64,000 nucleotides of DNA, taken from Isochrysis galbana (taxonomy: Eukaryota > Haptophyta > Isochrysidales > Isochrysidaceae). Position 1 is the first letter of the stretch. Every line of letters starts with the position of its first letter. The notes below the pieces were generated by a model. It was given only the letters and a program-made list of their open reading frames with translations, ran no database searches and was not told the origin of the DNA. A program made the position numbers and the translations under genes. Location of the stretch: positions 5,356,749 to 5,420,748 of the forward strand of contig CM030938.1 of assembly GCA_018136815.1 (NCBI GenBank), written 5' to 3'. Shown one piece after another: positions 43,107 through 52,735 of the stretch.

Positions 43107-44049
43107 TCGCGCCCCCCGTGTGTTTCCCATGGTGTGGTCTTCTTTGCCTTGCGCCTTTCATTGCGCAATGGATTGAAATCGCCCGCTTGGGCGTGGCCCA
43201 CCTCCCCTTTGGGATAGTGTGGTCTTGTTTGCCTTGCGCCCTTCATCGTTGATTGCCGTTACGACGCGTGTCGTCTGCGGTTGCACCCACCGCAACACCC
43301 GAGCAAAACTCCTGTAAAAGGGAGAAATGGGTGGGACGATGCGTACAAATAGGTCGCCGCGTCAAGCTTCCGAATTTGTGCTCAAAGGGCCCACGGGTGC
43401 TCTCATCTTCTATTTTTAGCGTCGCCTTCAACGATTGGTCTCTCGCTTATCTTTGGTTTCTCTCGCCTTGTTGTTCTAATTCTGAGTTTCTTCTATTTCG
43501 GTTACTCTGTTCTCCTTCCATGCCGCTCGTCGAGACGACTCGAATTTAGTCGGGGAGTGTCGTATTCCATACGAGGACAGACTTTTACTTCTAGTCTGTG
43601 AGTTATTTTAAGTCTCAAGGTCTCGTTGATGGGTATATCGCCTCTTCTCCTACTTTCTCTTGATGTCATCAAACATCAAACGTTCCACGATTGTCGTCTG
43701 TCTTCTGTTATACCTCGGTCGCATGCTCCCCCAGCGAGATCTGCCCTCGTGGTGCCGACCCCTCTGTCGCATGTCTGCGCGTTGCTGAATTGCCTTGGTG
43801 CCGACGCTTGGCCGTCCGTCCAAGTACGGTTAGTTTTCGCCCCGTTTGGGTTTTAGTTTGTGTGTCTCTGTGGGTCGGTAGCTTTTTGAGTCCACGCGTT
43901 GTAGTCCCTCGTGTCTACCTTGGACCTAAGAAGCTCTCATTCTCATTCTCTCTCTCTCACTAGCTCGCTAGCTAGTCTCGTCTCTACTCTCCGACGCCAC
44001 GCGTTGCAATCCTCCGACTTGCCGTCCACCTCTTCGCTCGTAGCGTTCG
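43107..44049 (+). mobile_element. copia 3' flank, LTR and leader
   Basis: 43107-43250 holds a direct duplication of gtgtggtctt.tttgccttgc (about 43132 and 43218). From 43264 the sequence matches 22903-23679. The order pol, LTR, gag start means either a second, truncated element shares this LTR or the elements are arranged in tandem. Confidence 0.65.
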
Positions 44050-44211
44050 ATGGCAGACACTGTCAGACCCGACTCTTACTATGACCTTTCAGACATCTTC
44101 CCGCAAACTGCAATCAACGAACCCTCTACGGCCGCGTCAGCTGCCGGCTCGGTCGAACGGCCCTCTGCCTACGAGCCAGTAGTCATCGCGTGTTCGACAG
44201 AGTGCGTGTGA
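44050..44211 (+). CDS. copia gag N-terminal fragment (MADT family)
   Basis: 53 codons, MADTVRPDSYYDLSDIFPQT to IACSTECV, stop TGA 44209-44211. Same start as 23680 and 57175. No further gag follows; unrelated DNA and the tubulin gene come next. Confidence 0.55.
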   Translation: MADTVRPDSYYDLSDIFPQTAINEPSTAASAAGSVERPSAYEPVVIACSTECV

Positions 44212-44689
44212 GGGCCCCAATCCACCGGGCCCGGCGTCTCAGCTGCCCTGCGAGTCTGTCTGTGTGAATCTGCCCGCGAGTCGTTCAACGTCAATTTCTG
44301 TAGTCTTCAATATTTGTATACAAAAGAAATCGAATTTCGCGTTCGAATTCTAAATATTTATGCTAGGGGCCTATTAGATAGTGACCATATTAGCTGCCTG
44401 GGCGCAAAAAATACAGATCAAGGTGCTAATTTGACCTAGTTATGACAAGGTGAAGTCGTTGTCTTTAAGACTACCGGTAGTCTTCGTTGCGCCCGTTCAA
44501 CCGCTGAACGCACAGGGCACACTAACAGTATCGCTCACAATATCAAACGCACACACGGGGGGATTGCGTGGGAGACTCACACAAGCGAACAAGGAGTGAA
44601 GGGGAGAGATCACGGCTCGACTCATGCAGCCCTCTCCACCTCCTCATCCCAATATAAGTTCTAGGGTGCAAACCGCGCAAAACCATCCG
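44212..44689. other. 5' flank of the first alpha-tubulin gene
   Basis: No gene. A perfect short palindrome (gactaccggtagtc, 44469-44482) is present. This should hold the promoter, but the gap hides the transcription start. The flank is unlike that of the second tubulin gene. Confidence 0.4.
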
Positions 44690-44789
44690 NNNNNNNNNNN
44701 NNNNNNNNNNNNNNNNNNNNNNNNNNNNNNNNNNNNNNNNNNNNNNNNNNNNNNNNNNNNNNNNNNNNNNNNNNNNNNNNNNNNNNNNN
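44690..44789. other. assembly gap (100 N)
   Basis: Exactly 100 N. It replaces the first exon, first intron and about 67 bases of exon 2 of the alpha-tubulin gene, judging by the intact copy at 63199. Confidence 0.99.
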
Positions 44790-46075
44790 TCTGCCTCGAG
44801 CACGGCATCCAGCCCGATGGCCAGATGCCGTCGGACAAGACGATTGGCGGTGGCGATGATGCATTCAACACCTTCTTCTCTGAGACTGGCTCGGGCAAGC
44901 ACGTGCCTCGCACCGTCTTCGTCGACCTGGAGCCGACTGTGATCGACGAGGTTCGCACTGGCACCTACCGCCAGCTCTACCACCCCGAGCAGCTCATCTC
45001 TGGCAAGGAGGATGCGGCCAACAACTACGCCCGCGGCCACTACACCGTTGGCAAGGAGATTGTTGACCTGGTGCTCGACCGCATCCGCAAGCTGGCGGAC
45101 AACTGCACTGGCCTGCAGGGCTTCTTCGCGTTCAACGCCATTGGCGGTGGCACTGGCTCCGGTCTCGGCGCACTCCTCCTCGAGCGCCTCTCGGTTGACT
45201 ACGGGCGTAAGTCGAAGGTGTCGTTCACCATTTACCCGGCTCCGCAGGTTTCGACCGCGGTTGTCGAGCCGTACAACTGCGTGCTTTCGACGCACACGCT
45301 TCTGGAGCACACGGACGTGACCTTCATGGTCGACAACGAGGCCCTCTACGACATCTGCCGTCGCAACCTCGACATCGAGCGGCCGACGTACACCAACCTG
45401 AACCGCCTGACTGCGCAGATCATCTCATCGCTGACCGCGTCGCTCCGCTTTGACGGCGCGCTCAACGTCGACCTGACGGAGTTCCAGACGAACCTGGTGC
45501 CGTACCCGCGCATCCACCTTGCGATCGCCTCGTTTGCTCCGATCATCTCGGCCGAGAAGGCGTACCACGAGCAGCTGTCGGTCGCGGAGATCACCAACGC
45601 CGTGTTTGAGCCAGCGTCTATGCTCGTGAAGGTCGACCCGCGCCACGGCAAGTACATGGCTTGCTGCCTGATGTACCGTGGCGACGTGGTGCCGAAGGAC
45701 GTGAACGCGGCCGTCGCGACCATCAAGACGAAGCGCACCATCCAGTTCGTTGACTGGTGCCCGACCGGCTTCAAGTGCGGCATCAACTACCAACCTCCGA
45801 CGGTTGTGCCGGGTGGCGACCTCGCCAAGGTGATGCGTGCCGTCACCATGATGTCGAACTCAACCTGCATTGCCGAGCTCTACTCGCGCATCGACCACAA
45901 GTTCGATCTCATGTACGCCAAGCGCGCCTTCGTGCACTGGTATGTCGGCGAGGGCATGGAGGAAGGCGAGTTTTCTGAGGCCCGTGAGGACATGGCCGCT
46001 CTTGAGAAGGACTACGAGGAGGTCGGCGCTGAGTCGGCCGAGGGCGAGGGCGAGGAGGAGGGCGAGGAGTATTAG
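44790..46075 (+). CDS. TUBA: alpha-tubulin, 5' end in gap
   Basis: Continuous coding from [11 protein letters not shown] to the stop at 46073-46075; about 428 of ~451 residues are present. Alpha-tubulin pairs with beta-tubulin to build microtubules. Visible: the [14 protein letters not shown] loop with the acetylatable Lys40 equivalent, the GGGTGSGLG nucleotide-binding loop, the [10 protein letters not shown] segment, [20 protein letters not shown], and an acidic tail ending EEGEEY with the C-terminal Tyr used for detyrosination. No intron occurs after the gap. It is almost identical to the copy at 63199 (one visible amino-acid difference in the overlap, KVSF against KLSF). Confidence 0.97.
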
Positions 46076-46264
46076 GCATCTGCCTGAGCTCGTCCTCTGT
46101 CGGCCCAAAGCACACGTCGTTGTGCCAGTTTATGTTAGAAGTGTTGCTCGTGGGGCTGCCAACGTGCGCCAACACTTGACAATTGCTAACATCAAACAGC
46201 CTAAGGAGCTATGACTATTAAGTAAACTTCATAATGTTCTTACCGCACTCGCGGCGCATGGAAC

Positions 46265-46360
46265 GACTACTTAGAAAAAAATCTTCTTAAAAATTCCCGC
46301 TACGTATGCGGCGTGAGGCAGCTTGCTAGTGTACCTCCCTACTACCCAACCTTAACCCCT
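46265..46360. repeat. dispersed repeat end, inverted copy of 16905-16995
   Basis: See the 16905 entry: shared words include aaaaaatcttcttaaaaatt, gcgtgaggca and tagtgtacctccctactacc. Confidence 0.65.
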
Positions 46361-47316
46361 AACAACCCCCTTCCCCTTCCCCAGTTCCCTCTTTAGCGGA
46401 AAAGCTGGATCCAGGGAGGCCGCGCGCTCTGCTTCGGCCGGGAGTTGGAGCGAAGGGGGTGGGAGATTGTGGCTCGTCTCTTGATCTAGTTACGACTCGA
46501 ATTTTCCTCATTTATATAACGTGAGATCTTTATTGGTTTCCGGTGCGGTTCGCCCTATTACTATTAAGAGATTTGGCTACCCTTAGGGCCAGGTCAATAC
46601 TTCTAGCAAAACTTGCCCAAACTTCTCGGCCAAACTTGCGGGAATCTTGTAACGGACTACCCAAACTTCTCGTGCAACTTCTCACAATTTGTCGTCCCGA
46701 AAGTAGCCGCAGGTGCATCCGCAACACGTTTCCCTTACTTGTGAGAGGGCATGGGCGTGTAGAAGACAAGAAGACAAGCTGATTGGGGGACGAGGGGGGG
46801 GGGGCGAAGGGCGGGGGCATGAATGAGGGATCGCGCAGCGCAGCTCGCCTGGCATGAGCGACGTGCGCCCCTCTTCTTCCGTCTTCCGTGCCTATAGTTA
46901 GTATGTAAAAACCCTCCCGTTATCCCTACGCCCAAATATCAAATATCAAATATGCCGTAATAAACGTAAATATGTGAAATATGCTACGAAAGTGTAACGA
47001 TATGTGATCCTGAAAAGTTGACCCAAATATTATGCATGTCACATATTTTATAGTTTTACCTAGCCCTATCGCCAGTGGGCCAGTGGGGGGGGGGGGGGAT
47101 CGGTGTGTTGTAGTTGTAAAAATCAAAAATGAAAAATGTGTCTCTTGTGTCTCTTGTCTCTTGTCTCTTGCTTGTGTTTGGCATGATAAAATGTCCTGTT
47201 TGCTGTTTATGCAATGTCGTAAAAGAAAATGAATGTAGCACCGTTTTGAGTTTTGATCCTTTTTTTGAGAAATTCGGCGACGGGAAACGGCCTATATACC
47301 GTAGAAAAGGGGATTA
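46361..47316. other. intergenic, ACTTG-rich and low complexity
   Basis: 46600-46690 has several aaacttg/aacttctcg words (see also 48400-48440, 62110-62200 and 62515-62610). 47080-47100 is a G run. No gene seen. Confidence 0.35.
47131..47168. repeat. (tgtctct) microsatellite
   Basis: gtgtctcttgtgtctcttgt followed by ctcttgtctcttgct: about five units of a 7-8-base word. Confidence 0.8.
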
Positions 47317-48318
47317 TCTCTTAAGAGGCGGCTGGAAGCACCTGCAAAGGTGCTTCGAGACCCCTTTTTATTCCTAGCATATTGGCGGCCCCTTGGAGCC
47401 TAGAGGACACCAACATTGAGCTGGAGCCTTGCCATCAATATGGAGGACTAGTCTTATGCAAAAGATGGAGTCGAATCGCCCGAAATTTGCTCCCATGACC
47501 TGATCGGTAGCGATGCTGCCGACGAGCCGGCGTCGCACGTCGTTCACAACGTATGCTGCAGGAGATCGAGTCGCAGTTCACAACTCTCATCAAGATAATA
47601 CGTGTCGGGGGTATTTATTGATGCTGAGTAATCTAAGCCTTAGAAATCATATACAAGATGAACTGCTCACAAACCCTTTGGGCCAGAATATTTGATGGGC
47701 AAAGCGTTTCCCTTTGAGACAGACAACATACAAGCGAGCGGAGACGAGCACACAACACACGCAAGCATTCAGACTGCACGTGCGCGCATTGCAGTGGACT
47801 GCCTGCGCGTCGCCCTGGCCAGCGCGCAGGCAGTCCACATGTGTCTAGTCATAACCACTCCCAGATCGGGCGCGCAGACACAGACAGCCTGCCAAAATTG
47901 CTGGCTCGCGCTCGTGGCTGCGCCGTTGCCGCTGCAGCAGCTAGCCGCCAACACCAGCAGCCACTCGCCCGCCACTGTGGCGATCGGAACGTGCCGACCC
48001 ACAAACAAAGCAACCAGGCCTGTCAGTCCCCCTTCCCACCGCCGCTAGATGCTCGCCCATCTGCTCCTGAAAGGTGAAGCAGCTTTCGCGGCGCGCGCAT
48101 GCAGCGCCGCCCAGGTGACAAAAATTGTGACCTAGCTCGCGCTGCGCGTCGAGCTGGGGGCTAGGGCCAAGATATGATATATGATGGGTGAGGGGTATGG
48201 AGACGCCCTCCCATACCGCTACAGCCGCCAACGAGGTTGTCTGAGAGGCATGGGAGGGGACGGCGCGGCGCGGCGACGGCGTGCAGCACCTCCGAAGGTG
48301 CTTCGCCTCTTGAGAGAT
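47317..48318. mobile_element. 1.0-kb non-autonomous element with the MITE termini
   Basis: The left end tctcttaagaggcggctgga + agcacctgcaaaggtgcttc and the right end (read in reverse) atctctcaagaggcgaagca + ccttcggaggtgctgc have the same terminal and sub-terminal hairpins as the 0.18-kb elements at 10244 and 60749. The interior carries a perfect 16-bp hairpin (47794-47809 with 47823-47838). No transposase is encoded; open frames are short. Target duplications could not be assigned. Confidence 0.55.
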
Positions 48319-48597
48319 ATAACGATTATACTGGTAGAATAGGAGATTATACTGCTAGAATAGGGGCTTTTACTCCTAGAGAGCGAGCGCCGCCCCCCAA
48401 ACTTGCAGCCCACTTCTCGAGAGGGCCCAAACTTGTGACGCGCTCGAGAAGCGGCGCCGCCTGCAAGAGGTCCTCTGATGCTCCTAAGTTGAAATCCTTG
48501 TCTATAGTGTACAGGGGGCTTATCATTTTCCGAATATGTTTGTTGCTCGGGGCGTGTAGCCCCATGTTCTCGCGTTGTTTTTTTAACCTTTGAAAGA

Positions 48598-49392
48598 ACT
48601 GACGAATTGGGATGGCCCATAGATAGGGCCTGAGGGCAATGAGGAAGGGGCAAAGCCGGCGGCAGGCGCGGCGAGGGAGACGACTTCGGAGGTGCTGACG
48701 GGCTGAAGCCCGTCAGCAGAGGAAGGCGGGCAGGCGGGCTTGATTGAGCGAGGGCGAGGACGGCGGCGAGAGCGACATGGAACGAGTGGCGAGAGGCGAG
48801 GGCGAGGGTGAGTGAGAGGAGGGCTGTGATGGCAGGGGCTGGCGAGGCGAGGCGAGTTTGTTGGGTACGAGTGTTACGAGAGCGAGAGCGACGAGAGCGA
48901 GAGCGACGGCGAATGACGACTGACGACAGGACGACGGAAAACGACACCCAGGAAAACACTCCGACTCTCGCCCCACGACTTTCTCACATAACTCGACTGA
49001 AATCAAACCCAAACACTCCGGCCAGACGACGACGGACGACGATCAGAAGGCGATCTGTCGGCGATCCCGTCTGGAAGGGGAATCGCACCATAACGGAAAC
49101 GAGGGGCAATCCTGCCGCACAGGATTCCAAGAGACCTATCGAATAAGACGAAAGAAGTGCGGTGTGCCTAACTAAGGGGGAGATGCGAAGAGATTGCAAA
49201 TTAAACCTGATTGCAATCACTGAAGTAGATAGAGAAGCGCGGGGAAGATAGCGAATTAAACCTATTTGCGAGGCGCCTAGGAGGAAGAAAGGTGGGGAAA
49301 CTTCCCTTCTCTTCGAGAGAAAGAGAGAGAACGCTCCACAACCCAAGACCCTAGCTAGGCGTCCAACCAAGCGAAGCTTTTTGACCGAGACC
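48598..49392 (-). mobile_element. gypsy leader/LTR segment, copy of 17095-17876
   Basis: gacgaattgg, ggcctgagggcaatgaggaa and ggtgctgacgggctgaagcc, and so on to gaagcttttt: collinear with 17095-17876 at high identity. It includes the same gag ATG (48778-48776), but its frame stops after 21 codons (48713) because of a TTGA duplication in the gcttgattgagcg segment. Confidence 0.7.
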
Positions 49393-49577
49393 TCAATGTG
49401 GATTTTGGCTTCTTCGTTTTCCTCATTGCGAGAAACGCTTTGGTTCAGCGCCTTGACGGTAACATCCTCTAGCCGCCCCGCCCCCCGCCCCCCCTCCTGC
49501 GCCCACCCTTACCAGCCCCCCCTCTCCCTTCACAGCCCTCCTCTCTCCTGTCTCCCTCCCCGCGTGTCAGAATCGCG

Positions 49578-49880
49578 ATGGCCTCCTCTTCTCTGAAGCG
49601 TCCTATGGAACCAGACGAAGAGCCCCGTCAAGTGTCACCTCACCTGTCTGCATGTCGCAACGGGAAGCTTCTATGGGAGTATTGCACTACGAATCAATTT
49701 CCACCTATAGAGGACTTGGGTCAGGACATCGACTTCATGTATGTGAAGACGGAGGAGGCGGAAAGGAGGGCGGCGGCGGAGACGGGGGAGTGGAAGGCGG
49801 TGGCGGAGAGGGCGGCTGTGTGGGTGGAGGTGGATACGGAGGGGGAGGAGACGGCGGCGCTCGGATTGTTGTCGGACTAG
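49578..49880 (+). CDS. hypothetical 100-residue protein
   Basis: MASSSLKRPMEPDEEPRQVS, then NGKLLWEYCTTNQFPPIEDL and GQDIDFMYVKTEEAERRAAA, and an acidic tail ending LLSD. The middle looks like a genuine small helix-rich domain, but I do not recognise it. It is wedged between a gypsy leader (minus strand) and a gag start (plus strand, 50040), so it could belong to a mobile element or be a stranded exon. Confidence 0.35.
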   Translation: MASSSLKRPMEPDEEPRQVSPHLSACRNGKLLWEYCTTNQFPPIEDLGQDIDFMYVKTEEAERRAAAETGEWKAVAERAAVWVEVDTEGEETAALGLLSD

Positions 49881-50039
49881 TCAGATTGTGGTATCCTGTC
49901 GGCCTCTGTCGCCCTTGTTCCTCGCCCCAGTCGCTCCTCGCTCCCTCGTTCTCGCTCTCGCTCTCGCTCCGTCGCAACAAACAATCTTACAACACCAACC
50001 AAATCCACTCACTCACCCACTCACACACGCTATCCGCTA

Positions 50040-50380
50040 TGTCCGCTCCGTCCTCGCGCTCGCCCTCGCCACTGCCCGCCATCCATCCTCCAGCCATTGG
50101 AGATGATCAGCCCGTCCAGCCCGCCAATTACCAAAATACCGTGCCTTCCGCCGCCTACCTTCCGTCCCATCCGGTTCCTTCTGTCCCATTCGTAACCTCC
50201 ACTCCGTCAACTCCGCGGCACAGGAGGCGGAAGGAGGGAACCGCACCGCCAGGGGCTGGTGCATCCCGCTCGACCCCGTCACCCCCACAGCCTGGGCCCT
50301 TAAGTAGAGCACAAGTGGATATGGCCCGCGAGGCGCGTGGCGGGTTGGGGAGGGCAAATAGAAGTGGGATAAGGGCGTAG
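50040..50380 (+). CDS. retroelement gag N-terminal fragment (MSAPSSRSPSP family)
   Basis: 113 codons from MSAPSSRSPSPLPAIHPPAI to a stop. A tctcgctctcgctctcg leader precedes it at 49940-49970. Same start as 22504. Proline/serine-rich with a basic patch (TPRHRRRKEG); no capsid or zinc finger. Confidence 0.5.
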
Positions 50381-50846
50381 CCATAGCAGCTATAAGTGAG
50401 GATCGAGGAGCTCCAAGATCCAAGGCCGTGTGCGCGCGGCAGGATTTATAAAAGGTTTTTTTGCAGATATCAGAGGACGAGAGAACATTGCGAAAAAGCA
50501 GAGTTGAAAAGTCACTGATTGAGATGCTGCACCCACCATTTTCTTTTTGTTGACTTCATCGTATCTATAGTTGCACCCAGCTACTTTACGAAAGTACGAA
50601 ATGCGGACGCCGCCTTTACGAAATGCTGCGATTCGGGTGAGGACAGGCGTCATGAAAAGAGGCCCTTCGCTGTTTTCGAGTGAGCATATCCATTCTTGAA
50701 GGCGGGGGTTCAAAAAGTATAGACTGCAATGATGCCATTTTGATGATTGGATGGATCAAGTCCCTATTGTATTGTGGACTGCGGCGCGCCGAATGCTGGC
50801 ATATGCGCGACCATCCCGGCTCCAATTGTCGCGTCTCTGCACGATC
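50381..50846. other. 3' flank of the RidA gene
   Basis: A minus-strand frame at 50390-50713 (ISYFRKVAGCNYRYDEVNKK) is open but has no support; it would lie downstream of the RidA stop. Confidence 0.3.
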
Positions 50847-52280
50847 TTACTTCGGTTTGACCTTGATGATGGCCTCCACCTCAACCGGGCTTCCCAACGG
50901 AAGAGCATTTGTACCAATTGCCGAGCGAGCATGGTATCCGCGGTCGCCCAAAATCTGAAATAGAGTTTGGCACCGAGAGCAGGGAGGGTAATGGTGCAAG
51001 ATTCCAAAACAAGGAAAAAAATATCATGCGGATCCGCCAACCCAGCGCATCTTCTGTGAGACGTATCATTTGCGGCAGTAGCGATTATCGTGCGCAGCTA
51101 TGAAGCACCGCACCAACTAGCTAGCTGCTTCTTGTGTCACACATCTCCGTTGCCATGCCCGTTGCTTGGAGCCCTCTGCCAAATCTGCAATGTGGTTTCA
51201 TTCTCACCTGCATCACGACATCAGAGCAACCATTCATCACGAGATGTTGCTCTTTGAAATCCGGCGTGGAGGCGACGATGCCGAACAGCTTAACCACCTG
51301 AAATTTGGCGGGGCACACAACGAAAAATGAGCCTCAGATGCGAACGCCATGGTCACATCTCTTTCATGCCAATTCTTGACGGAAGAGCACCTTGGGCTAT
51401 CGCAAAGTAGCACATTTGAGCGATGTCATTCGGACAGGTGCCGCGTGACATGCGATCAGGAGACGTTGACCTAGCCTTAGCGTGCGGCAGTGAGGTATCC
51501 ACCTCAACGGGTGGCGTGAAGGTGAAGAGAAGAGTCGTGTAGAAATTTGTGTCCAAACAACATGGCTCACCTTTTCGACTCTGTCTAGATCCCCACCGAG
51601 CTGGTCCTGCATTGTCGCGATAAGACCAAGACCACACCATTTGGCTGCATCCTGAGCATCGCTGAGACTCATGGCGCCTGGGCCGACTGTACCCGTCGCC
51701 ATGGAACCATCTGGCCTGCAAGGTGAGAAGCCAAGAGTCAGCTTAACACCCAGAGCTTGCGTAGGTCGTCCGAAGCAGCATACACTGGAAACCTAGGGTA
51801 CACGTGCACTTTAGCCTCTCGCAAAGACGATGCTATCCGCTCACTTAATCGGCAGATGGCCGGAGAGGTAGAGCGTGGTAGGACTTTCCCAGCACGCAAT
51901 TGTGTAGTTTGCCTTTGGAGTGCCGGGTGCCGGAAGTGTGATGCCAAGCTCCCTACGCGACGCCAAGGGGGGCACAGATGCGTAAGCCGAAAAAAAGGCA
52001 GCTAAGTTGTCGCTGCCCTCTCCATAGCACGCGGCGAGGGAGAGGAAGCATGTGAGGACTGTGTGGTAAAGGAGCGGTGGGTCGATGTGGGTTGATGGAG
52101 GGTGGGGTGAGTGGAGGGGGAGGGGTTGGCGGCTTGGACTGCAGGTGCGGGGGATGGTCGGACGCACTTGATCCGCGCTTCAGTGTGCACCGAGGCGAGC
52201 CCGAGCAGTGCGCGCTGCACCACGCCCACCGAGCGCGCCGAGCGGAGGCCGGCGGGACGGAGTAGCGCCGAGGAGACCAT
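50847..52280 (-). CDS. RidA/YjgF-family protein, probably organelle-targeted
   Basis: Five exons, 52280-52168, 51952-51845, 51715-51571, 51297-51208 and 50954-50847, join without a frame break to 187 residues. Residues 1-36 are a basic, serine/arginine-rich presequence (MVSSALLRPAGLRSARSVGV), typical of mitochondria. The domain then reads ELGITLPAPGTPKANYTIAC, YLSGHLPIKPDGSMATGTVG, LDRVEKVVKLFGIVASTPDF, VMNGCSDVVMQILGDRGYHA and RSAIGTNALPLGSPVEVEAI, the YjgF_endoribonc pattern including the GxxGRHARSAxG and PVEVEA ends. RidA proteins hydrolyse reactive enamine/imine intermediates; the catalytic Arg is the R of HARSA. The exon 1 to 2 join uses donor AA|gtgcgt and acceptor gcgtag|G. Divergent from the DEAD-box gene. 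Confidence 0.92.
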
Positions 52281-52735
52281 CTCGCCGAACCCTCCTGTTA
52301 TCTCCGCATATAAAAGCTAAGTCCCTCCTCGAGAGAGTGGACTAGAGAGTAGAGAGTACTACTACGTAAAGTCATACATTAGAGCTCTATCTACTCTGTG
52401 GTAGAGAGTCTACTAGTACACGAGTACTCTATTCTACTCTACTCTAGACTCTAGCTCTAGTCTCCTAGAGTGCTACTGTTTAGTGTGAAGCGTTTTACCG
52501 CAGTTGTTTTGTAGCATGGAGTTCCTAGTCCGCGGGGTGACGTCATCGGTAGCGAACCTACGTCATTGGCTTGCCGCGCGAGCTAGCCCTCAATGGTACA
52601 TAACTCTGATCTTTGTTGCTCTTCTCACAGTCACTGGGCCCCATATAGGTTGGGCCAAACAGCTATTCTAGAGTAGGAGGAGAGCATTTCTCTAGAGCTA
52701 TAAATGTGTGTGTGGGTCGGTCGTCGGCTCGCCGC
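52281..52735. promoter_or_regulatory. shared divergent promoter region, RidA and DEAD-box genes
   Basis: 455 bases between the two starts. TATA-like boxes are visible: tataaaa at 52308-52314, near the RidA start, and tataaat at 52699-52705, about 31 bases before the helicase ATG. The middle (52330-52460) is a low-complexity tract of tagagagt/actctact words. Function inferred from position only. Confidence 0.35.

Noticed and set aside
44543-45310. Long minus-strand open frame opposite alpha-tubulin (also 63307-63996)
   Set aside because: Mirror of GC-rich coding on the plus strand; no independent features and repeated wherever tubulin occurs.
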